The position numbers were made by a program, and so were the translations under genes. Of a DNA stretch of 64,000 nucleotides, positions 17,198 through 26,590 are shown one piece after another. The stretch's first letter is position 1. Every line of letters starts with the position of its first letter. Under the pieces are notes generated by a model. That model saw only the letters and a list, made by a program, of their open reading frames with translations, was not told the origin of the DNA and ran no database searches. The DNA comes from Lentisalinibacter sp035655155 (GTDB lineage Bacteria; Pseudomonadota; Gammaproteobacteria; Steroidobacterales; Woeseiaceae): contig DASRVH010000039.1 in NCBI GenBank assembly GCA_035655155.1, forward strand, positions 18,977 through 82,976. Direction: 5' to 3'.

Positions 17198-17227
17198 TTA
17201 ACTTCGCGGCCACAATTGGGCTAGAAT
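17198..17227 (+). promoter_or_regulatory. Possible pepA promoter
   Basis: TTAACT (17198-17203) and TAGAAT (17222-17227) are spaced by 18 bases. Transcription would start near 17234, leaving a leader of about 155 bases before pepA in which nothing else was recognised. A near-identical GGGCTAGAATCC context precedes proS in this window. Confidence 0.45.
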
Positions 17228-17389
17228 CCCGGCTTTCCCGCAGAGCGCGCCGGCACGGCGACGTGCCCTAAGCTCCCGGCACACAACAAGAAACTGCATG
17301 ATCCGGTGCGCTGCACCACGGAGTCAAGCGAGGGCGAGGCCCTGCGGCTCCGGGAAAGGGGCGCACGGACGCTGCACCGAGGTTCATCC

Positions 17390-18889
17390 ATGGAATATTT
17401 CACCACCAGCGGCGACGCCGCGAAACGCGCAACGGAATGCGCCATCGTCGGCCTCTATGCGAACGGCGCGTTGGACGCCGGCGCCGGCGAGATCGACGAG
17501 GGCAGCGGCGGCCTGCTGGGCAAGCTGAAGAAGTCCGGCGACATCTCGGGCAAGCTGGGTCAGGCCAGTCTCATCCCTGCGCCGGCGAAGGTGAAGTGCA
17601 AGCGCGTGCTCGTCGTCGGGCTGGGCAAGAAGAGCGAGTTCGGCGTCCGTCAGTATCGCAAGGCGCTCGACGCCGCCTTCGGCGCGTTGTCCTCCACCGG
17701 GGTGACGGAGGCCGTCTCCTATCTGCACCGGGACAAGGTCGCCGACACCGACGCGTACTACCTGGCGCGCTACGCCGCGCAGACGCTGGGCGACCGCCTG
17801 TACCGCTTCACGAAGATGAAGTCGAGCAACCGGGACGGCGGTCTGAAACTGAAGAAACTCGGTTTCGGCGTGGATTCGAAAGCCGACGGCGATGCCGCGC
17901 TGGACGGCGCCAGGCACGGCCAGGCGATCGTGCGCGGCATGGATCTGGCGCGGGAGCTCGGCAATCTGCCCGCCAACGTCTGCACGCCGAGCTATCTGTC
18001 CGAAGAGGCCGGCCGGCTCGCGAAACACTACCGCCCGTTGAGCGTCGAGGTGCTGGAAGAGAAGGACATGGAGCGTCTCGGCATGGGTGCCCTTTTGTCC
18101 GTCACCGCAGGCGCCGAGGAGCCGGCAAAGCTCATCGTCATGAACTACCGTGGCGGCGCCGACGACGAGCCGCCCGTCGTCCTGGTCGGCAAGGGCATCA
18201 CGTTCGATACCGGCGGCATCTCGCTGAAGCCGGCACCCGCCATGGACGAGATGAAGTTCGACATGTGCGGTGCCGCAGCCGTGATCGGCACCATGCAGAG
18301 CGTGGCCGCCATGCAGCTGCCGATCAACCTCATGGTGCTCGTGCCCACCTGCGAGAACATGCCGAGCGGCCGCGCGACGCGACCGGGCGACATCGTCAAG
18401 AGCATGTCGGGCAAGACCATCGAGATCCTGAACACCGACGCCGAAGGCCGCCTGATCCTCTGCGACGCGCTCACCTACGCCCAGCGCTACGAGCCAGCCG
18501 CGCTGATCGACGTGGCCACCCTGACCGGCGCCTGCGTCATCGCGCTGGGCAATCACAACAGCGGCCTGATGGCGAACGACGACGAGCTGGCGGAGCAACT
18601 GCTGGCGGCGGGCCGACGCGCGGACGATACCGCCTGGCGTCTGCCCATGGGCGAGGACTACGAGAAGCAGCTGAAGAGCAATTTCGCGGACTTCGCCAAC
18701 GTGGGCGGGCGCGAGGGCGGCGCCATCACCGCCGCCTGCTTCCTGTCGAAATTCACCCGCGACGCCACCTGGGCGCACCTGGACATCGCCGGCACTGCCT
18801 GGCGCTCGGGCAATCGCAAGGGTGCGAGCGGGCGGCCGGTGCCGCTGCTGGCGGACTACCTCATCGAGCGCGCCGGCGCCCGGGACTGA
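17390..18889 (+). CDS. pepA: Leucyl aminopeptidase (M17)
   Basis: PepA is a hexameric manganese/zinc aminopeptidase that removes N-terminal residues from peptides; in E. coli it is also a DNA-binding accessory factor. The M17 core is complete: VGKGITFDTGGISLKP, MKFDMCGAAAV and the signature NTDAEGRLILCDAL, with the catalytic Lys and Arg in place. The ATG before EYFTTSGDAA gives 499 residues, the usual length. It is divergent from lptF and followed by holC and valS, the pepA-holC-valS order of E. coli. Confidence 0.96.
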   Translation: MEYFTTSGDAAKRATECAIVGLYANGALDAGAGEIDEGSGGLLGKLKKSGDISGKLGQASLIPAPAKVKCKRVLVVGLGKKSEFGVRQYRKALDAAFGALSSTGVTEAVSYLHRDKVADTDAYYLARYAAQTLGDRLYRFTKMKSSNRDGGLKLKKLGFGVDSKADGDAALDGARHGQAIVRGMDLARELGNLPANVCTPSYLSEEAGRLAKHYRPLSVEVLEEKDMERLGMGALLSVTAGAEEPAKLIVMNYRGGADDEPPVVLVGKGITFDTGGISLKPAPAMDEMKFDMCGAAAVIGTMQSVAAMQLPINLMVLVPTCENMPSGRATRPGDIVKSMSGKTIEILNTDAEGRLILCDALTYAQRYEPAALIDVATLTGACVIALGNHNSGLMANDDELAEQLLAAGRRADDTAWRLPMGEDYEKQLKSNFADFANVGGREGGAITAACFLSKFTRDATWAHLDIAGTAWRSGNRKGASGRPVPLLADYLIERAGARD

Positions 18890-18897
18890 CGGGCGTT

Positions 18898-19326
18898 GTG
18901 GCCGCACCGCGGGTCGACTTCTACATCCTCGCCGCGGGCGGTGAAGACGCGCGCCGGCGCTTCGCCTGCCGCCTGGCCGAGAAGGCCTACCGTCTCGAGC
19001 ACCGGGTGCACCTGCATGCCGACGACCCGACCGCGGCCGAGGCGCTTGACGAACTGCTGTGGACTTTTCGTGATGGCAGCTTCCTGCCCCACGAGACGCT
19101 GCCGAACGAGAGCGGCGCGCCGGTGACCGTCGGCTACGGCGAAGCCGCGCCGGACGCCGCGGACCTCGTGATCAACCTGTCCGCCGGCGTGCCCGGTTTC
19201 GCGCTGGAGCTGCCCCGCATCGCGGAGCTGGTCGGCGGCGACGAGCAGACCCGCGCCGAGGCCCGACGCCGATTTATCTTCTATCGTGAGAAAGGCTATC
19301 CTCTCGAAACCCACGAGATCGGCTGA
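18898..19326 (+). CDS. holC: DNA polymerase III chi subunit
   Basis: Chi links the DnaX clamp-loader complex, through psi, to single-strand binding protein during replication. The 142-residue protein starts at a GTG shortly after pepA and shows the family pattern VDFYIL at the N-terminus, AEKAYRLEHRVHLHADD, LLWTFRDGSFLPHE and LVINLS. Its position between pepA and valS supports the call. Its 3' end overlaps the next small gene by 41 bases. Confidence 0.92.
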   Translation: MAAPRVDFYILAAGGEDARRRFACRLAEKAYRLEHRVHLHADDPTAAEALDELLWTFRDGSFLPHETLPNESGAPVTVGYGEAAPDAADLVINLSAGVPGFALELPRIAELVGGDEQTRAEARRRFIFYREKGYPLETHEIG

Positions 19327-19639
19327 CAGCGCGGAGCGGACCATCAGCGAACCGGACGACATCGACGGCCCGGACGAGATTCCGACACTCACGTCGGTGG
19401 TCGGCGAGCGCACGCCGGCCCGGCCGGCGGCCATCGACGAGGCGGCGCTGGCGGAACTCGAGGTGCGGCTCGCCTCCGCCAGCCTCGACCTGACCGACCG
19501 CCTGCTGCACACCGCATTCCAGGAGATGGAGGCGGCGATGTTCGAGCAGGTCTCGAACCGGTTGCGGGCCGAGCTGCCGGAACTGGTGGCACGGATCATT
19601 CGCGAGCAGTTCGGCGAACACTTCGAGGAGTCGTCCTGA
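19286..19639 (+). CDS. Conserved-position small hypothetical protein between holC and valS
   Basis: This 117-residue protein is not recognised. It begins at a GTG inside the 3' end of holC, has an acidic, Pro-containing N-terminal half (SEPDDIDGPDEIP) and a predicted helical C-terminal half ending AELPELVARIIREQFGEHF. That tail loosely recalls the short amphipathic C-terminal helix of polar-organising PopZ/DUF2497 proteins, but this is only a resemblance. It has no signal peptide, membrane segment or cysteine. Its place in the holC-valS transcript suggests a housekeeping role. Confidence 0.7.
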   Translation: MRKAILSKPTRSADSAERTISEPDDIDGPDEIPTLTSVVGERTPARPAAIDEAALAELEVRLASASLDLTDRLLHTAFQEMEAAMFEQVSNRLRAELPELVARIIREQFGEHFEESS

Positions 19640-19661
19640 CAGGGACGCCCGACCCGGCAGG

Positions 19662-22481
19662 ATGAACGACCAGAACAACCGGCGCGCGGGCGCCGGCGCA
19701 AGAGCAATGAGCATGGACAAGGCCTATCGCCCCGCCGATATCGAGATGAAGCATTACCGGCGCTGGCGGGAGAACGGATGGTTCGAGCCGGCCGGTGACG
19801 GCGATGCCTACTGCATCATGATCCCGCCGCCGAACGTCACCGGCACCCTGCACATGGGCCACGCCTTCCAGGACACGATCATGGACGCCCTGACGCGCTA
19901 CCACCGCATGTGCGGCCGGCGCACCCTGTGGCAGCCCGGCATGGACCACGCCGGCATCGCCACCCAGATGGTGGTGGAGCGCCAGCTGAACGCAGAGGGG
20001 CTCACCCGCCACGATCTCGGCCGCGAGGCCTTCGTGGAGCGGGTGTGGCAGTGGAAGGCGGAATCCGGCGGCACCATCTCCGAGCAGCTCGCGCGCCTCG
20101 GCGCCTCCGTGGACTGGTCCCGGGAGCGCTTCACCATGGACGAGGGGCTGTCCGAGGCCGTCACCGAGGTGTTCGTGCGCCTCTACGACCAGGGGCTGAT
20201 CTATCGCGGCAAGCGATTGGTCAACTGGGACCCGGTGCTGCATACGGCACTGTCCGACCTGGAGGTGCTGAGCGACGAGGAATCCGGGCACCTCTGGCAC
20301 TTCCGTTATCCGCTTGCCGACGGCGACGGGCACCTGACCGTAGCCACCACCCGGCCGGAGACGATGCTCGGCGACACCGCCGTGGCGGTGCACCCGGAGG
20401 ACGAGCGTTATCGGCACCTCGTCGGCAAGGAGGTGCTGCTGCCGCTGGCGGAGCGGCGCATTCCGGTGATCGCGGACGAATACGTGGATCCGGAGTTCGG
20501 CTCGGGCTGCGTGAAGATCACGCCCGCCCACGACTTCAACGATTACGAGATCGGCCAGCGGCACGACCTCGAGATGATCAACGTGCTCACCGATGACGCC
20601 CGGATGAACGAGGCGGTGCCGGCCGCCTACCGGGACCTCGACCGCTTCGAGGCACGCCAGCGGGTGGTCGCCGACATGGAGGCCGCCGGCCTGCTGGAGA
20701 AAACGCAGGACCACAAGCTGATGGTGCCCCGCGGCGACCGCACCGGCGCGGTGGTGGAACCCTATCTCACCGACCAGTGGTACGTCGCCATCGAACCGCT
20801 GGCGAAGCCGGCCATCCGCGCCGTCGAGCAGGGCGACATTCGTTTCGTCCCCGCCAACTGGGACAAGACCTACTACGACTGGATGCACAAGATCCAGGAC
20901 TGGTGCATCAGCCGCCAGCTGTGGTGGGGCCACCGCATCCCGGCCTGGTACGACGCCGGAGGCAACCTCTACGTCGGCCGCAGCGAGGAAGAGGTGCGCG
21001 AGAAGCACGGCCTGGACGCCTCCGTGCCGCTCGCGCAGGACGAGGACGTGCTCGACACCTGGTTCTCGTCGGGACTGTGGCCGTTCAGCACCCTCGGCTG
21101 GCCCGAGGACACGGAGGAGCTGCGCACCTTCTACCCCACGTCCGTGCTGGTCACCGGCTTCGACATCATCTTTTTCTGGGTGGCGCGCATGATCATGCTG
21201 GGGCTGAAGTTCACCGGCGAGGTGCCGTTCCGCGAGGTCTACATCCACGGCCTGATCCGCGACCAGGACGGGCAGAAGATGTCGAAGTCCAAGGGCAACG
21301 TACTGGATCCGCTGGACCTCATCGACGGAGTGGACCTCGACACGCTCATCGCAAAGCGCACCCGCGGCCTGATGCAGCCCCATCTCGCGCCGAAGATCGA
21401 GAAGTCCACCCGCCAGCAGTTCCCGGACGGCATCCCGGAGTACGGCGCCGACGCGCTCAGGTTCACCTTCGCCGCACTCGCGACCACGGGACGGGACATC
21501 CGCTTCGACCTCGGCCGTATCGAGGGCTACCGCAACTTCTGCAACAAGCTCTGGAACGCCTCGCGCTACGTGCTGATGGCCACCGAGGATCTCGATGACG
21601 GCCTCGATGACGGCGAGGAGGTGCTCTCCGCCGCCGATCACTGGATCCGTTCCCGTCTCGCGCGCACGATCGCCACGGTGCACGAGCAGTTCGCCGCCTA
21701 CCGGCTGGACCTGGCGGCCCAGGCCATCTACGAGTTCACCTGGCACGAGTTCTGCGACTGGTACCTGGAGCTGTCCAAGCCGGTGCTGCAGTCGGGCGAC
21801 GCCGGCGAGGCCGGGAAACGGGGCACAAGGCGGACGCTGATCGAGACGCTGGAGACGCTGCTCCGGCTCACGCATCCCCTGATGCCGTTCATCACCGAGG
21901 AGATCTGGCTGCGGACCGCGCCGCGCGCCGGGCAGGACGGCGACACGGTGATGATCCGGCCCTTCCCCCGGGCGGACACCGACGACATCGACCCGGCGGC
22001 GGAGGCGGAGATGGAATGGGTGCAGGGCTTCATCCTGGGCGTGAGGCGCATCCGCGGCGAGATGGACATCGCCCCCGGCCGCCGGCTGCCCGTGCTGCTG
22101 CAGGGCGCCGGCGAGGAAGTCCGGCGCCTGCTCGAGCGCCACGGCCGGCTGGTGCGGGAGGTCGGGCGCATCGAGTCCGTCGACTTCCTGGACGACGAGG
22201 CAGAGGCGCCGCCCTCCGCCACCGCGCTCCTCGGCGAATTGAGGATCTTCGTGCCGATGGCCGGACTCATCGACGTGGAAGCCGAGCGCCAGCGACTCGG
22301 CAAGCAGGCGAAGAAGGTGGAGGCCGAACTCTCCCGGGCCGAGGCCAAGCTCGCCAATCCCCGCTTCGTGGACAATGCCCCGGCCGAGGTCGTGGCCAAA
22401 GAGCGGGAGCGCCAGGCCGAATTCCGCCGCCAGCTCGACCAGATCCGGGAGCAACTCCGCCGCCTGGACCGTCTCGGCTGA
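19662..22481 (+). CDS. valS: Valyl-tRNA synthetase
   Basis: The 939-residue class Ia synthetase charges tRNA-Val and edits mischarged threonine. The HIGH motif is HMGH at about residues 64-67 in PPPNVTGTLHMGHAF, the editing domain contains TTRPETMLGDTAV, and KMSKS lies at about 539-543. A C-terminal coiled coil (EAERQRLGKQAKKVEAELSR) is present as expected. The first ATG is used; a second at codon 16 (MSMDKAY) is possible. The gene closes the pepA-holC-(unknown)-valS group. Confidence 0.97.
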   Translation: MNDQNNRRAGAGARAMSMDKAYRPADIEMKHYRRWRENGWFEPAGDGDAYCIMIPPPNVTGTLHMGHAFQDTIMDALTRYHRMCGRRTLWQPGMDHAGIATQMVVERQLNAEGLTRHDLGREAFVERVWQWKAESGGTISEQLARLGASVDWSRERFTMDEGLSEAVTEVFVRLYDQGLIYRGKRLVNWDPVLHTALSDLEVLSDEESGHLWHFRYPLADGDGHLTVATTRPETMLGDTAVAVHPEDERYRHLVGKEVLLPLAERRIPVIADEYVDPEFGSGCVKITPAHDFNDYEIGQRHDLEMINVLTDDARMNEAVPAAYRDLDRFEARQRVVADMEAAGLLEKTQDHKLMVPRGDRTGAVVEPYLTDQWYVAIEPLAKPAIRAVEQGDIRFVPANWDKTYYDWMHKIQDWCISRQLWWGHRIPAWYDAGGNLYVGRSEEEVREKHGLDASVPLAQDEDVLDTWFSSGLWPFSTLGWPEDTEELRTFYPTSVLVTGFDIIFFWVARMIMLGLKFTGEVPFREVYIHGLIRDQDGQKMSKSKGNVLDPLDLIDGVDLDTLIAKRTRGLMQPHLAPKIEKSTRQQFPDGIPEYGADALRFTFAALATTGRDIRFDLGRIEGYRNFCNKLWNASRYVLMATEDLDDGLDDGEEVLSAADHWIRSRLARTIATVHEQFAAYRLDLAAQAIYEFTWHEFCDWYLELSKPVLQSGDAGEAGKRGTRRTLIETLETLLRLTHPLMPFITEEIWLRTAPRAGQDGDTVMIRPFPRADTDDIDPAAEAEMEWVQGFILGVRRIRGEMDIAPGRRLPVLLQGAGEEVRRLLERHGRLVREVGRIESVDFLDDEAEAPPSATALLGELRIFVPMAGLIDVEAERQRLGKQAKKVEAELSRAEAKLANPRFVDNAPAEVVAKERERQAEFRRQLDQIREQLRRLDRLG

Positions 22482-22582
22482 CGGCGCAATCTGAGTATCC
22501 GGTCACATTCCGGCGGCCGGGCGGGTGCAATCCGCGCCGCGACGGGTCAACATAACGGCGGCGTCGTGAAGGAGAAGGCCGG

Positions 22583-23548
22583 ATGCACATCGGGAACGTG
22601 CTGGAGAAGGACAACGCGATAGACGACGGGATAGGCGATGCGCTGACATCGGCCCTGGCGTCCCTCGACTCGATCATCCTGGGCAAGGGCCCGCAGCTCA
22701 GGCTGGCACTGGCCTGCCTGATCGCCCGCGGTCATCTGCTGATCGAGGACCTGCCCGGTGTGGGCAAGACGACGCTGGCGCATGCCCTGGCCCGGGTGCT
22801 CGGCCTCACCTACCAGCGCATCCAGTTCACCAGCGACATGCTGCCGGCCGATATCGTGGGCGTGTCCATCTACCGTCCCGAGGACGGCCGCTTCGATTTC
22901 CATCCGGGACCCGTATTCTCCCAGCTGGTGCTGGCGGACGAGGTCAACCGGGCGACGCCGAAGGCCCAGAGCGCGCTGCTCGAGGCGATGCAGGAAGGAC
23001 AGGTCACGGTGGACGGCGCCAGCCATACCCTGCCCGAGCCTTTCTTCGTGGTGGCCACCCAGAACCCGGGCAACCAGATCGGCACCTTCCCCCTGCCCGA
23101 GTCCCAGCTCGACCGCTTCCTCATGCGCATCGAACTCGGCTACCCGGACGAGACGGCCGAAAGGCAACTCCTCGCCGGGCACGACACGCGGGCGGCGCTG
23201 GCCGGGCTGGAGCCGGTACTGGGGCCGGGCGACGTGGTGCGGCTGCAGCGGGCGGTGGACGCGGTCAGGGTCAGCGAGCCGCTGATCGACTACATCCAGG
23301 CGCTGGTGCGCTATACCCGCGAATCCGGCGACTTCCCGGCCGGGCTGTCGCCCCGCGGGGCCATCGCGCTCACCCGGGCCGCCCGCGCCATCGCGCTGGT
23401 GGAGGGCCGCGAGGCCGTGTTCCCGGACGATGTCCAGGCGGTGTTCACGGCCGTGGCCGCGCACCGGCTGACGACGGATGAGCTCGACCGCCGCCGCCGC
23501 CCGGAGGAGATCGGCCGCCATGTCCTCGAGTCCGTCGCTATCCCCTGA
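22583..23548 (+). CDS. MoxR-family AAA+ ATPase
   Basis: The 321-residue AAA+ protein has Walker A in LPGVGKTTLAHAL, Walker B in LVLADEVNRA and sensor 1 in VVATQNP, and the insert TFPLPESQLDRFLMRI typical of MoxR. MoxR proteins act as chaperone-like ATPases that mature or insert factors into partner proteins. It is followed directly by DUF58 and transglutaminase genes, the standard three-gene cassette. The ATG has a strong AAGGAG upstream. The 101 bases before it, after valS, show no clear promoter or terminator. Confidence 0.93.
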   Translation: MHIGNVLEKDNAIDDGIGDALTSALASLDSIILGKGPQLRLALACLIARGHLLIEDLPGVGKTTLAHALARVLGLTYQRIQFTSDMLPADIVGVSIYRPEDGRFDFHPGPVFSQLVLADEVNRATPKAQSALLEAMQEGQVTVDGASHTLPEPFFVVATQNPGNQIGTFPLPESQLDRFLMRIELGYPDETAERQLLAGHDTRAALAGLEPVLGPGDVVRLQRAVDAVRVSEPLIDYIQALVRYTRESGDFPAGLSPRGAIALTRAARAIALVEGREAVFPDDVQAVFTAVAAHRLTTDELDRRRRPEEIGRHVLESVAIP

Positions 23549-24572
23549 GGCGCTGTGGCGCGGCTGGCGCCGTCCCCGGGAGCTGGCCGCCGAATGGGCG
23601 GCGCGCTGGGCGCGGCGCCGTCAGGGCGCGGACCCGGTGCCGGTGCGGCTCGCCTCGAGGCGCATCTATATCCTGCCGACCGGCGTGGGCATCACCTACG
23701 GCCTGATGACGTTCGCCATGCTGCTGGGCTCCATGAACTACAACAACAGCATGGCTTTCGCGCTGACCTTCCTGCTGGCGGCACTGGGCCTCGTGGCCAT
23801 GCACCACTGTCACCGCAACCTGGCCGGGCTCACCGTGGCCTTCGCCGGTGCGGAGCCGGTGTTCGCCGGGGAGGAGGCCCGCCTGCGTTTCAACCTGACC
23901 AACGACGGACAGGCGCCCCGCTACGAGCTCGGCGTCTACGCCGGCGAGGCCTCCTCGCCGCGCGTGGACCTGCCGGCGGGCGGACACGCCGTCACCGAGG
24001 TGGGGGTGCCGACCGAGCGGCGCGGCCGGCTCCGCCTCGGACGTTACGGGGTGCGCACGACCCATCCGCTGACCTTGTTCCGGGCCTGGGTCTGGATCCA
24101 CGCCGACGCCGGCTGCCTGGTGTGGCCGCGGCCGGCCGACGCGCCGCCGCCGCCACCGCCGAGCGCCGCCAGCCGCGGCCGCCGGCGGGCCTCCGAGCGG
24201 GGCGACGACGACTTCGCCGGGCTCCGCGACTTCCACGCCGGGGACCCGCCCCGTCACGTCGCGTGGAAGACCTATGCGCGCACCGGCGAGCTCAAGTCGA
24301 AGCGATTCGCGGGCGCCACGGCGTCGCTCGCCTGGCTCGACCTCCGCGACGCGCCGGGCCGGGACCTGGAACAGCGGCTGTCGGTGCTGTGCCGCTGGAT
24401 CCTGGATGCCGAGAACGGCGGACGCCACTACGGCCTGCGGCTCGGCGGTGAAACCACAGCCATCGAGCCCATCGAGCCCTCCCGGGGCAGCGGCCACCGC
24501 CGCCGCTGCCTGGACGCGCTGGCCCTGTACCGCGCCGACGAGCCGGAGAGCGACCCTGGAGAGCGACCGTGA
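23520..24572 (+). CDS. DUF58 domain-containing protein
   Basis: This 350-residue protein has two close hydrophobic segments near the N-terminus (ILPTGVGITYGLMTFAML and a following run) and then the DUF58 region with DDDFAGLRDFHAGDPPRHVAWKTYART, the family hallmark. DUF58 proteins pair with MoxR ATPases; their biochemical activity is not settled. Its ATG lies 29 bases inside moxR, after a GGAGGAG tract. A proline run (APPPPPPS) precedes the DUF58 core. The next gene overlaps it by four bases. Confidence 0.88.
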   Translation: MSSSPSLSPEALWRGWRRPRELAAEWAARWARRRQGADPVPVRLASRRIYILPTGVGITYGLMTFAMLLGSMNYNNSMAFALTFLLAALGLVAMHHCHRNLAGLTVAFAGAEPVFAGEEARLRFNLTNDGQAPRYELGVYAGEASSPRVDLPAGGHAVTEVGVPTERRGRLRLGRYGVRTTHPLTLFRAWVWIHADAGCLVWPRPADAPPPPPPSAASRGRRRASERGDDDFAGLRDFHAGDPPRHVAWKTYARTGELKSKRFAGATASLAWLDLRDAPGRDLEQRLSVLCRWILDAENGGRHYGLRLGGETTAIEPIEPSRGSGHRRRCLDALALYRADEPESDPGERP

Positions 24573-26590
24573 AGGCTGACCGGCGCAGCGACGGGCGGCT
24601 GCTCGATACGCTGCCATGGACGCTGTCGGCGCTGCTGCTGGCCGTCATCCCTCATGCCGCCGCCCTGCCCGCCTGGGTGCTGCTGCCGGCCCTCGGCTGC
24701 GGGTTGTGGCGCTGGGTCGTGGAGATACGCCGGTGGCCGCTGCCCTGGAGAGGCTTCCGGATCGCGCTGGCCTTCGGCGGCTTCCTGGCCGTGCTGTTCG
24801 CCTACGGCGGCATCAACGGCGTGGGCCCCGGCACGGCGCTGCTGGTGCTGATGGCGTCGCTGAAGCTGCTGGAGACCCGCACGCGGCGGGATCAGTTCGT
24901 GCTTCTCTTCATCGCCTTCTTCCTGGTGCTGGCCACGCTGCTGCGCGAGCAGTTCCTGTGGACCCTGCCGTATCTTCTCGCTGCCGTGTTCGTCATCACG
25001 GCCGCCTGGCTGAACGCCGGACGCTCGGGTGACGCGCTGGCGCCGCGCCTCGCCATCCGCGGCGCGGGCAGGTTGCTGCTGCACGCGCTGCCGCTGATGC
25101 TCGTCTTCTGGGTGCTGTTCCCCCGGGTGCCGGGGCCGTTCTGGGCCATCCCGAACGAGCAGGGCAGCGCCGTCACGGGCCTGAGCGACCGCATGAGCCC
25201 CGGCGACATCACCAGCCTCGGGCGCTCCGACGCCCTGGCGTTCCGGGTCTGGTTCGACGGCGCGGTGCCGCCGCCGGCGGAACGCTATTGGCGCGGCATC
25301 GTCATGAACCAGGTATTGAACGGCCGCACCTGGAGCGCCCAGGAGGTTCTGCGATATCCGGAAGCGGAGAGCCTCATCGAGCCCGCGGGCGAGGCGCTGC
25401 GCTACCGGATCCGGCTCAATGCCACCAGCCAGCGTTACCTGTTCCTGCTGGAGCGCCCCTACGACGTGGACGCGGAAGGGGCGTACCTGACCCGGCGCCA
25501 CGAGGTGGCGCGCTCCCGGCCCATAAACCGGCAGCTGGTCTACAGCGCCACGTCGCTGCCCGAGGCAGCCCTCGAGCCCGTGCTCGGCGAGGACTACCGG
25601 AATTACATGACCCGGTTGCCGGAGGGCACCAACCCGCGCACCCGCGCCTTCGCGAGGGAATTGAGAGCCCGCGCGGAGAGCGAGCGGGACTACGTACGCC
25701 GGGTGCTGGGCTGGTTCCGCGAGCAGCCGTTCTACTACACGCTGTCGCCGCCGGCGCTGGGCCGGGACGCCGCCGACGAGTTTCTGTTCTCCAGCCGGCG
25801 CGGCTTCTGCGAGCACTACGCGACCTCGTTCGCCACGCTCATGCGCGCCGCCGGCATACCGGCACGGCTCGTCGCCGGCTACCAGGGCGGCGAGCTGAAC
25901 CCCCTGGAGACGGAAGATCCCTACTACATCGTCCGCCAGTCCGACGCCCACGCCTGGGCGGAGGTCTGGATCGAGGGCGACGGCTGGGTGAGGGTGGACC
26001 CGACCGCTGCCGTGGCCCCCCAGCGCATCGAGTCCGGGCTCTACGACGCGCTGGACTCGACCGAGTTCGGCGTAGCGGACCGCTTCTGGCGCGCCGACTT
26101 CGTGGAGACGATGCGCTTCTACTGGGACCTCACCAACGCCCGCTGGGACGAGTGGGTGCTGGGCTACGGGCCGTCCACCCAGGAAGACTTCCTGCGCTGG
26201 CTCGGCATGGAGCGCCCGGACTGGCGGCGGATGGTCGTGTGGCTGGTCGCCGGCATGGCCCTGCTGCTCGCGGGGCTCGCCGGCTGGCTCGCCTGGCGTC
26301 ACCGCCGGCCCGGGCCGGATCGGGCGGAACGGCTGTACCGACGCTTCGTCCGGGCCACCGGCATCCCGCGCGGGCCCGGCGAGCCGCCGCTGGGCTACGC
26401 GGAGCGGGCCTCCGCGGCGCTGCCCGGCCTCGCGGGAGACATACGCCGGGTGACCGCCCTCTATCTCGACACGCGCTACGCCGGGCGTCCGCGAACGGAC
26501 GAGCTGGCCGCCGCCGTCAGACCACACTCGTCTCCACTTCGCGGCGTCTGGGCGGGTGTACGCGCGAGAGCAGCATGGCGCCGCCGATGA
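24569..26590 (+). CDS. Membrane transglutaminase-like protein, TgpA family
   Basis: The 673-residue protein has about six N-terminal membrane helices (TgpA N domain), a periplasmic transglutaminase-like core, one further helix near residue 560 and a short C-terminal domain. The catalytic triad is visible: Cys in SSRRGFCEHYATSF, His in SDAHAWAEVW and Asp in VRVDPTAAVAP. In Pseudomonas aeruginosa TgpA is essential, but its substrate is unknown. It starts at a GTG overlapping the DUF58 stop. Its 3' end overlaps the convergent MFS gene by 74 bases. Confidence 0.9.
   Translation: MKADRRSDGRLLDTLPWTLSALLLAVIPHAAALPAWVLLPALGCGLWRWVVEIRRWPLPWRGFRIALAFGGFLAVLFAYGGINGVGPGTALLVLMASLKLLETRTRRDQFVLLFIAFFLVLATLLREQFLWTLPYLLAAVFVITAAWLNAGRSGDALAPRLAIRGAGRLLLHALPLMLVFWVLFPRVPGPFWAIPNEQGSAVTGLSDRMSPGDITSLGRSDALAFRVWFDGAVPPPAERYWRGIVMNQVLNGRTWSAQEVLRYPEAESLIEPAGEALRYRIRLNATSQRYLFLLERPYDVDAEGAYLTRRHEVARSRPINRQLVYSATSLPEAALEPVLGEDYRNYMTRLPEGTNPRTRAFARELRARAESERDYVRRVLGWFREQPFYYTLSPPALGRDAADEFLFSSRRGFCEHYATSFATLMRAAGIPARLVAGYQGGELNPLETEDPYYIVRQSDAHAWAEVWIEGDGWVRVDPTAAVAPQRIESGLYDALDSTEFGVADRFWRADFVETMRFYWDLTNARWDEWVLGYGPSTQEDFLRWLGMERPDWRRMVVWLVAGMALLLAGLAGWLAWRHRRPGPDRAERLYRRFVRATGIPRGPGEPPLGYAERASAALPGLAGDIRRVTALYLDTRYAGRPRTDELAAAVRPHSSPLRGVWAGVRARAAWRRR

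Noticed and set aside
19596..22454. Minus-strand open frame of 952 codons opposite valS
   Set aside because: It is the antisense shadow of valS, whose HIGH, KMSKS and editing motifs are all in place; no family motif is seen in the antisense product.
24428..26527. Minus-strand open frame of 699 codons opposite the transglutaminase gene
   Set aside because: The product is Gln/Arg/His-rich, as expected of antisense in GC-rich DNA, while the sense strand has a catalytic triad and membrane helices.
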